From Nitrospiria bacterium (GTDB lineage: Bacteria > Nitrospirota > CAKKRA01 > 9FT-COMBO-42-15): a stretch of DNA of 7,444 nt. The stretch spans positions 1 to 7,444 of the forward strand of contig CAKKST010000164.1 of NCBI GenBank assembly GCA_919903585.1, written 5' to 3'. Under the pieces are notes generated by a model, which was given only the letters and a program-made list of their open reading frames with translations, had not been told where the DNA came from and searched no databases. The position numbers and the translations under genes were made by a program. This document shows positions 1 to 3,898 of this stretch, in pieces. Position 1 is the stretch's first letter, and each line of letters begins with the position of its first letter.

Positions 1-61
1 TAGCAGGCACACGGCGCAAACCCACCCCGATAAATGAGAGTGCCGCCAACAGAGTGCTTCT

Positions 62-96
62 CCGCCTCAGCGGATCAGACAGGTCTGAATATTTTT
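62..96. other. Two small palindromes with a T-run upstream of the first TA pair
   Basis: CCGC-CTCA-GCGG (62-73) is followed at once by the perfect palindrome TCAGAC-AG-GTCTGA (75-88) and then five T residues (92-96). This could be a weak terminator of a gene lying to the left of the window, or an operator just upstream of the DUF433 promoter. The stems are short and the T-run is offset by an AT stretch. The rest of bases 1-61 shows no open frame or motif I recognise. Confidence 0.25.
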
Positions 97-117
97 ACTC
101 AAAGTCTTCGCCATTTA

Positions 118-126
118 TGATATAAT
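118..126 (+). promoter_or_regulatory. Extended -10 promoter of the DUF433/DUF5615 pair
   Basis: TGA-TATAAT is a perfect -10 hexamer (121-126) with the TGn extension (118-120). No good -35 hexamer lies 16-18 bp upstream, which is tolerated for extended -10 promoters. The predicted start near 133 leaves a leader of about 29 nt containing the strong ribosome site GGGGAGG (149-155), six bases before the ATG at 162. Confidence 0.55.
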
Positions 127-161
127 TCACAATATAGATTGAACTAAAGGGGAGGCATGAT

Positions 162-389
162 ATGAACTGGAAAGATAGAGTAACTGTAGACCCTCTTGTA
201 TGCCATGGGAAAGCCTGTATTAAGGGGACACGTATAATGGTTTCGGTTATACTGGATAACTTAGCAGAAGGGGTCAGCGAAGAAGAAATTTTAAAGAGCT
301 ACCCATCCATAGTCCCCAACGATATTAAAGCAGCTATTGCTTATGCGGCTGAACTGTCCCGTGAAAAGCTGGTATCTGTGACAGTATAG
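162..389 (+). CDS. DUF433 family antitoxin-like protein
   Basis: A 75-residue protein with the full DUF433 pattern. It opens with a DP-(V)CHGKACIKGTRI segment (residues 10-25), the family's DP.v.gGkp.i.GTRi signature, then a helical V..ILDNLAEG (27-37), the SEEEIL turn (39-44) and SYPSI..NDI.AAI.YAAE at the end. DUF433 proteins are small helical, DNA-binding-like proteins that usually precede a DUF5615 PIN-like gene and are regarded as the antitoxin of that pair. That arrangement is present here, since the next gene starts six bases after this stop. The ATG has a strong GGGGAGG site six bases upstream and an extended -10 promoter. The antitoxin role and autoregulation are inferred from the family and the neighbour. 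The family call is firm. Confidence 0.88.
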   Translation: MNWKDRVTVDPLVCHGKACIKGTRIMVSVILDNLAEGVSEEEILKSYPSIVPNDIKAAIAYAAELSREKLVSVTV

Positions 390-395
390 GTAAAT

Positions 396-758
396 ATGCA
401 GTTTAAGATAGATGAAAATCTGCCCATTGAGATTGCAGAACTGCTCATTAATGCTGGACATAATGCAAAAACTGTAAATGAGCAACAACTGCAAGGCGTA
501 AGAGACCCCATTCTTATAGATGCATGCAAGAGTGAAAATCGTGTTCTGGTTACTTTGGATACAGATTTCACAGACATCAGGGCATACCCACCACAAGAGT
601 TTTCAGGGATTATTGTTTTAAGAGTTGGAAGTCAAGCAAAACAGCATGTTATAAAAGTTTTTCAAAACATTATTTCTCTTTTTCAGCGAGAGCCGCTTAA
701 CCAACACTTATGGATTGTGGAGGAGACAAGGATTCGTATCCGTGGCAAGGATGATTAA
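396..758 (+). CDS. DUF5615 PIN-like (putative toxin nuclease)
   Basis: A 120-residue PIN-like protein of the DUF5615 (Mut7-C related) family. Visible motifs are the N-terminal F-K-I-DEN-LP (D6, E7, N8), GH at 21-22 followed by V.E..L.G..D (D37), and VLVTLDTDF (D55, D57). Together these give the conserved acidic set expected to bind metal in a PIN-type ribonuclease. The C-terminal half is a less conserved helical tail. The gene follows the DUF433 gene by six bases with only a weak AGG-type site, so translation is probably coupled to it. The pair is a common predicted type II toxin-antitoxin module, and by analogy this is the toxin. RNase activity has been shown for PIN domains in general, not for this protein. 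The acidic residues all look intact. Confidence 0.85.
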   Translation: MQFKIDENLPIEIAELLINAGHNAKTVNEQQLQGVRDPILIDACKSENRVLVTLDTDFTDIRAYPPQEFSGIIVLRVGSQAKQHVIKVFQNIISLFQREPLNQHLWIVEETRIRIRGKDD

Positions 759-810
759 CCCAAAAATGTCATGACAGTAAAAGAAAAAGTTTATATTGTA
801 TGCCCGCAAC

Positions 811-883
811 TTTACATAACATGGCGCAAAAGACTTATGTGTAAACCTTTTAGGCTTCTTTTCCGCCAGCCCGTTATGTGAAA
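811..883. repeat. Long imperfect palindrome between two TA modules (attC-like layout)
   Basis: ACATAAC (814-820) pairs with GTTATGT (873-879). Inside it, TGGCG-c-AAAAGA (822-833) pairs with TCTTTT-c-CGCCA (857-868) with one mismatch. The linkers are one base on the left and four (GCCC) on the right, and the loop is 23 nt. A competing fold pairs TTTACATAA (811-819) with TTATGTGTAAA (835-845), leaving a two-base bulge. TTATGTG therefore occurs twice (835-841 and 874-880). No T-run follows either arm, so this is not a standard terminator. The remainder of the 759-962 gap holds only the ribosome site of the next gene and no open frame of note. Confidence 0.6.
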
Positions 884-948
884 TTGTGCTCCTTAAACAA
901 GAGTTGATATTTATACAACCAAATTGCAGAAAAAGTGATACAATATTT

Positions 949-954
949 CAGGAG
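949..954 (+). promoter_or_regulatory. Ribosome site fixing the TTG start of the BrnT-like gene
   Basis: CAGGAG lies eight bases before TTG at 963, and no in-frame ATG sits at a comparable distance, so the TTG is taken as the start. A possible extended -10, TGA-TACAAT (936-944), is just upstream. Its predicted start near 951 would cut into the ribosome site and it has no -35, so I do not call it a promoter. Confidence 0.6.
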
Positions 955-962
955 ACTGATAG

Positions 963-1247
963 TTGAAGATTAATGGAATTATTTGGTTTGATAATATTAT
1001 TGAAAAAATTAAAAGAAAGCATAATGTCCAACAACAAGAAGTCAGAGAGGTCTTGAATAATGACCCTCATTTCAGGTTTGTTGAAAAAGGTCATAGGCCA
1101 GGTGAAAATGTCTATGCAGCAATGGGGAAGACTGATAGCAATCGCTATCTCATTGTATTTTTAGTTTATAAAACCGATAAACGTGCCTTAATTTTATCAG
1201 CGCGGGATATGACAAAAGCAGAGAGGAGACTATATGAAAAAATATAA
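963..1247 (+). CDS. BrnT-like toxin (RelE-fold ribonuclease family)
   Basis: A 94-residue protein starting at TTG. It follows the BrnT plan: I-x-W-F-D near the start (8-10), I.RKHNV with the conserved KH (19-20), V.EVL.ND at 27-34, E-x-V-Y-A-A-M-G before the central strand, Y-L-I-V-F-L-V-Y, then the family's hallmark end ILSAR.MTKAERRLYE. BrnT toxins are small RelE-fold RNases that block translation and are neutralised by a DNA-binding partner encoded just downstream. That gene order, toxin first, is seen here with a 14-nt overlap. The sequence is more divergent in its first half than classic Brucella BrnT, so 'BrnT-like' is safer than brnT. The SAR and ER..Y motifs are intact, so an active toxin is plausible. 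Confidence 0.78.
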   Translation: MKINGIIWFDNIIEKIKRKHNVQQQEVREVLNNDPHFRFVEKGHRPGENVYAAMGKTDSNRYLIVFLVYKTDKRALILSARDMTKAERRLYEKI

Positions 1248-1500
1248 AAGTTCAGTATCAGAAACAGCCTCTTACAAGGAAATGGGTGAGTTTTGGGATA
1301 CCCATGATTTGGCTGACTTTTGGAATAAAACCAAAGAAGCATCTTTTGATGTAGATATTGAATCTGAAGTTACATATTATGCTGTTGACAAAATACTTTC
1401 AGAAAAAATTCAATCTATCGCACAAGAGCGCGGGGTTGCTGCTGATACCTTGATTAATCTTTGGGTGCAGGAAAAACTTCAAGAACAGAAAACATCTTAA
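1234..1500 (+). CDS. CopG/BrnA-type antitoxin
   Basis: An 88-residue protein beginning inside the end of the toxin gene. Its ATG is preceded by AGAGGAGA, with AGGAG at 1224-1228, five bases away. The N-terminal part has the EMGEFWDTHDLADFW segment (residues 16-30) typical of CopG-type antitoxins that pair with BrnT or HicA-like toxins. After it comes a ribbon-helix-helix region (about 40-80): a short strand (FDVDIES), then helix A (DKILSEKIQSIAQERG) and helix B (AADTLINLWVQEKLQEQ). It is expected to bind the toxin through its N-terminal part, to bind operator DNA through the RHH dimer, and so to repress the operon. The CopG versus BrnA family label is uncertain. The antitoxin role is well supported by fold and position. 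Confidence 0.8.
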   Translation: MKKYKSSVSETASYKEMGEFWDTHDLADFWNKTKEASFDVDIESEVTYYAVDKILSEKIQSIAQERGVAADTLINLWVQEKLQEQKTS

Positions 1501-1504
1501 GAAT

Positions 1505-1561
1505 GTTTTAGGAGCGGCTTTCATACAAATACCCTTCGGGCACTGCGGCAAGCCGCAAAAC
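1505..1561. repeat. Inverted repeat in the convergent gap
   Basis: GTTTT-AGGA-GCGGCTT (1505-1520) pairs with AAGCCGC-AAAAC (1550-1561), giving a seven- and a five-base-pair stem with a four-base bulge on one side. A small CCC-TTC-GGG stem (1532-1540) lies within. A competing hairpin TGCGG-CAAG-CCGCA (1544-1557) uses the same right arm. It lies between the ends of the antitoxin gene and ubiD, where a bidirectional terminator would be expected. However, neither strand has a U-run directly after the stem, so intrinsic termination is doubtful. Confidence 0.55.
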
Positions 1562-1574
1562 GAAAAAAGGGACA

Positions 1575-3083
1575 TCACTCAATCCTATACTCCTTCCATT
1601 TCCCATCAACAAGCCTTTTAATTTCATCTGACATGAATAATTCTGGAGGCCATTCCCTCATCATCCCCTCTTCCCTTGACTTCCTTGTTGCATCTATGCC
1701 CATTTTTGAACCGTATCTCGGCCAGTTTGCTGCATGGTCAAGGTCATCAAGCGGGCCTTCGGCAATCACAACATCCCTCTTCCAGTCCACATTATTCAAG
1801 ACGCGCCATGCAGTATAGGAGATGTTCTGTACATCCACATCATCATCAACAATAATCAAAAGCTTTGAGAACATCATCTGACCCTTGCCCCATATTCCGT
1901 GGATTATCTTTTTTGCATGACCCGGATAACTCTTTTTTATAGAGATCAATGCTGCATTGTGAAAGACACCTTCCATTGGAAGGTTGAAGTCCTTTATCTC
2001 TGGAAAGTCAAGCCTAAGCAGAGGCAGGAATATCCTCTCTGTTGCCTTGCCCATGTAGCAGTCCTCCATTGGAGGCTTGCCAACTATTGTTGCAGGGTAT
2101 ATCATATCTTTTCTATGAGTTATGCAGGCAACATGGAATACAGGGTAATGGTCTGCAGCAGAATAAAACCCTGTATGGTCTCCGAACGGGCCTTCAATGC
2201 GCATTTCCCCGGGCTCAAGATAGCCCTCTATCACAAGCTCGCTGTTTGCAGGGACATCAATATCTGATGTAATGCACTTAACTATCGCAACAGGCTCTTT
2301 CCGCAAAAAACCTGCAAATAGCATTTCATCTATGGATTCAGGGAGCGGCGCGGATGCAGCGTATATAACAGCAGGGTCGCTTCCAACAGCAATCGCAGCA
2401 GGCATCCTCTTATTCATTGCCTTATACTTATCATAATGCCTTGCACCGCCTTTATGTATATGCCAGTGCATGCCTGTTGTCTTTTTATCATATATATGAA
2501 TCCTGTACATGCCGCAGTTCTGCCTGCCTGTATCAGGGTCTTTTGTAAAGACCATCGGGAGTGTGATAAACCTGCCATCTTCAGATGTCCAATCCCCGTT
2601 TCTCCGTTTCTCCGTTTCTCCGCTTCCTATCTTTCCATCCCCTGGCCAGCATTTAATGATCGGGAATTTAGAGAGGTCAGGATTATCCCTTTCTATAACC
2701 TCATGGCATGGCGCATTTTTAACCCTCTTTGGAAAGCATCTTGACAACTCAAGGAGTTTTGGCAGCATGAAGAGTTTTTCCATCAATGTCTTTGGAGGCG
2801 CCTGATTCAGCAGGCCTTCTATCCTTTTTGCAACATCATCAGCCTTATCCACCTCAAGCGCTAAGCCCATCCTCTCAAAAGAGCCAAAGAGGTTTGTAAC
2901 AACAGGGTACTGCGAGCCTTTAACCTTCTCAAAAAATAGCGCCTTTCCTCCATCAGGGCTCTTGCACATCCTGTCAGTAATCTCTGTAATCTCAAGGACA
3001 GGATCAACCTCAATCTTTATCCTTTTAATCAGTCCATTCTTTTCTAATGTATTAATAAAATCCCTTAGATCTTTGTATGCCAA
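1575..3083 (-). CDS. ubiD: UbiD-family prenylated-FMN decarboxylase
   Basis: A 502-residue cytoplasmic enzyme, collinear with E. coli UbiD (about 497) from YKDLRDFI at the start to GSKMGIDAT near the end. UbiD enzymes decarboxylate 4-hydroxy-polyprenylbenzoate or related aromatic and unsaturated acids, using prenylated FMN made by UbiX. Metal and cofactor ligands are visible: N189 and R194 in NCGMYR, H210 in the HWHIHKGGARHY block, and E253. The catalytic acid loop EGPFGDHTGFY supplies E297 and D302. The start is TTG, with AGGAGG six bases upstream. Its own promoter lies 23-51 bases away and no ubiX is present. The substrate is open: ubiquinone or menaquinone synthesis or aromatic-acid catabolism all fit. 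About 20 residues (150-169) between CWPGD and RFITLP are absent from E. coli UbiD and are partly encoded by an 8-bp tandem repeat. The family call is firm; the symbol is only by family. Confidence 0.92.
   Translation of the reverse strand: MAYKDLRDFINTLEKNGLIKRIKIEVDPVLEITEITDRMCKSPDGGKALFFEKVKGSQYPVVTNLFGSFERMGLALEVDKADDVAKRIEGLLNQAPPKTLMEKLFMLPKLLELSRCFPKRVKNAPCHEVIERDNPDLSKFPIIKCWPGDGKIGSGETEKRRNGDWTSEDGRFITLPMVFTKDPDTGRQNCGMYRIHIYDKKTTGMHWHIHKGGARHYDKYKAMNKRMPAAIAVGSDPAVIYAASAPLPESIDEMLFAGFLRKEPVAIVKCITSDIDVPANSELVIEGYLEPGEMRIEGPFGDHTGFYSAADHYPVFHVACITHRKDMIYPATIVGKPPMEDCYMGKATERIFLPLLRLDFPEIKDFNLPMEGVFHNAALISIKKSYPGHAKKIIHGIWGKGQMMFSKLLIIVDDDVDVQNISYTAWRVLNNVDWKRDVVIAEGPLDDLDHAANWPRYGSKMGIDATRKSREEGMMREWPPELFMSDEIKRLVDGKWKEYRIE
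2597..2622 (-). repeat. Perfect 8-bp tandem repeat inside ubiD
   Basis: On the + strand CGTTTCTC is repeated three times (2597-2620) and followed by CG, with a degraded fourth unit (CGCTTCCT, 2621-2628). In the gene's direction the unit is GGAGAAAC-like and encodes residues 155-163, GETEKRRNG. Three units make exactly 24 nt, so gain or loss of one 24-nt block keeps the frame, while gain or loss of single units would not. Confidence 0.9.
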
Positions 3084-3089
3084 CCATCT

Positions 3090-3095
3090 CCTCCT
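3090..3095 (-). promoter_or_regulatory. Ribosome site for the TTG start of ubiD
   Basis: AGGAGG on the minus strand, six bases before TTG at 3083. The overlapping ATG (3085-3087) is out of frame, so this site supports the TTG start that gives the family's N-terminus (AYKDLRDF). Confidence 0.7.
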
Positions 3096-3105
3096 GATTT
3101 TCTGA

Positions 3106-3134
3106 AATCTAACACATACGCATGGCTATTTCAA
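3106..3134 (-). promoter_or_regulatory. Promoter of ubiD (shared module copy 1)
   Basis: Minus strand: -35 TTGAAA (3129-3134), a 17-bp spacer, then an extended -10 TGT-TAGATT (hexamer 3106-3111). The predicted start near 3099 gives a very short leader that still contains the whole AGGAGG site. The same module, with a 19-nt identical block, precedes the TPR gene at 5415-5448. Confidence 0.6.
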
Positions 3135-3149
3135 ATACTTTTAACACCC

Positions 3150-3551
3150 CTACAGCCACTCAATCTCCACAAGTTTATCAACCTTCTTAAATTCAGGGTC
3201 TCCTGTAACAATTGTGGCATTTTCACGAATGGCTGTTGCAACAGCAAAACAGTCACCATAAGAAATCGGATATTTGGCTTTAATCCTTGATGCCTCTATA
3301 ATCTGGTCAAAGCTATTGGATATGATATAAATGGGAAGATTAGGAAGGATAGTTGTTGCGAAGTATTCAGCCTGTTCACTGTTTCTTTCTCTTGCTATAA
3401 TATAATAACTTTCTCCTATATTTATTTCATTCATTATAAGAAAATTATCTTCTGAAGAAGACTTTAACAGCTCTATTACTTGCTGATATTTATCCTCTCT
3501 TTTTAGATATGCGAGAAGGGCGTAGGAATCGAGCAATCTTTTTTTCTTCAA
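3150..3551 (-). CDS. vapC: VapC-family PIN-domain toxin
   Basis: A 133-residue PIN-domain ribonuclease of the VapC type. The acidic residues are D8 in LLDSYALLAYL, E47 in NEINIGESYY, D100 in ISYGDCFAVATA and D118 in VTGDPEF; this is the complete metal-binding set. Family members cleave tRNA or rRNA until neutralised by the cognate VapB. The start is TTG at 3551, supported by AAGGAG seven bases upstream and by immediate entry into the first beta-strand. The start lies inside vapB, giving a 62-nt overlap, unusually long for such pairs, so the two proteins are translationally coupled. The stop is followed after 66 nt by ubiD, which has its own promoter. The PIN-family call is firm; the RNA target cannot be read from the sequence. 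Confidence 0.88.
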   Translation of the reverse strand: MKKKRLLDSYALLAYLKREDKYQQVIELLKSSSEDNFLIMNEINIGESYYIIARERNSEQAEYFATTILPNLPIYIISNSFDQIIEASRIKAKYPISYGDCFAVATAIRENATIVTGDPEFKKVDKLVEIEWL

Positions 3552-3777
3552 GCTCTTTCTCCTTCTTTCGTTCTTTCAGAAGCGCCTTGGTAAGCGATGT
3601 GCCCTCTTTAAAAATACCGCAGAAGCCTTCTATAGGATCTTCTGGCAACGGCATAATTTCAGCATGGTTCTTCACAACCTTAAGAAATACCTTTTGTTTC
3701 GGTTTTATGCCAAGGGCTTTTCGCACCTCCTTTGGCACAACAATCTGTCCTTTAGATGATACTGTTACTGTGGGCAT
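3490..3777 (-). CDS. vapB: VapB antitoxin, AbrB/MazE (SpoVT-AbrB) type
   Basis: A 95-residue protein whose first 45 residues form a swapped-hairpin AbrB DNA-binding domain: VTVSSKGQIVVPKEVRKALGIKPKQKV, then LKVV..HAEIMPLP. The middle (GFCGIFKEGTSLTKALLKERKKEKELEE) is the linker and toxin-binding helix. The last 15 or so residues, rich in K and R, lie entirely within the vapC reading region and look like read-through beyond the usual end of such antitoxins. ATG at 3777 has TTGGAG with seven bases of spacing. The gene is driven by a near-consensus promoter overlapped by two inverted repeats, as expected if the VapB-VapC complex represses its own operon. The antitoxin call is firm; whether the C-terminal tail is functional or the result of a lost stop is open. 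Confidence 0.87.
   Translation of the reverse strand: MPTVTVSSKGQIVVPKEVRKALGIKPKQKVFLKVVKNHAEIMPLPEDPIEGFCGIFKEGTSLTKALLKERKKEKELEEKKIARFLRPSRISKKRG
3539..3545 (-). other. A7 run in the vapB/vapC overlap
   Basis: Seven A residues on the coding strand, just inside the vapC start and read in both frames. Loss of one A would join vapB codons (…ELEEK) directly to vapC codons (RLLDSYALL) in a single frame. It is a candidate site for slippage, and also a place where an assembly indel would alter both genes. Confidence 0.45.
3559..3564 (-). promoter_or_regulatory. Ribosome site for vapC inside vapB
   Basis: AAGGAG on the minus strand, seven bases before TTG at 3551, embedded in the vapB codons for a KEKE stretch. 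It decides the vapC start, because the next in-frame ATG (residue 40) would remove the first catalytic aspartate. Confidence 0.65.
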
Positions 3778-3797
3778 AGTTTTACTCCAATATAAGC

Positions 3798-3823
3798 GTT
3801 TTACTTTATATTAAAAGTATAAC
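3798..3823. promoter_or_regulatory. Inverted-repeat operator overlapping the vapBC -10
   Basis: GTTTTACTTT (3798-3807), ATATTA, AAAGTATAAC (3814-3823): ten-base arms matching at nine of ten positions around a six-base centre. The right arm contains the -10 hexamer of vapBC (3816-3821). Position and symmetry fit an autoregulatory site for the AbrB-type VapB, alone or with VapC. Confidence 0.6.
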
Positions 3824-3844
3824 TTTTTTATCAGAGTTTGTCAA
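3816..3844 (-). promoter_or_regulatory. vapBC promoter
   Basis: Minus strand: a perfect -35 TTGACA (3839-3844), a 17-bp spacer and -10 TATACT (3816-3821, five of six). The predicted start near 3809 gives a leader of about 32 nt carrying the GGAG site. This is the closest to consensus of the promoters I can see in the window. Confidence 0.75.
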
Positions 3845-3861
3845 TAAGACCCATGACAAAC
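3836..3861. promoter_or_regulatory. Second inverted repeat at the vapBC -35
   Basis: GTTTGTCA (3836-3843), ten bases, TGACAAAC (3854-3861): perfect eight-base arms. The left arm overlaps the -35. The centre is 38 bp from that of the -10 repeat, and both repeats span 26 nt. It lies downstream of the TPR stop on the same strand, so a terminator stem is an alternative, but no U-run follows. Confidence 0.5.
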
Positions 3862-3898
3862 GCTATCAAATACTTATTCACCACTTATTCCATCTTTA

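Noticed and set aside
291..596. Minus-strand open frames opposite the DUF433 and DUF5615 genes
   Set aside because: They lie antisense to two genes with clear family signatures, lack ribosome sites and have compositions unlike real proteins.
811..883. Calling the palindrome an integron attC site outright
   Set aside because: Spacers between the arm blocks are one and four bases rather than the usual longer pair, no second copy follows the next TA pair in the same orientation, and no integrase is present.
904..944. Sigma70 promoter for the BrnT-like gene (TTGATA at 904, TACAAT at 939)
   Set aside because: The spacing is far too long (29 bp), and a start from the -10 alone would remove the ribosome site.
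1544..1574. Rho-independent terminator for ubiD
   Set aside because: On the minus strand the T-rich stretch precedes the hairpin instead of following it.
1899..2805. Several plus-strand open frames opposite ubiD
   Set aside because: Their translations are rich in Cys, Tyr and Phe and shadow the conserved UbiD frame; none has a start signal.
3509..3814. Plus-strand frame of about 100 residues opposite vapB
   Set aside because: It is a Ser/Phe-rich mirror of the Lys/Glu-rich VapB helix, and it runs through the vapBC promoter.
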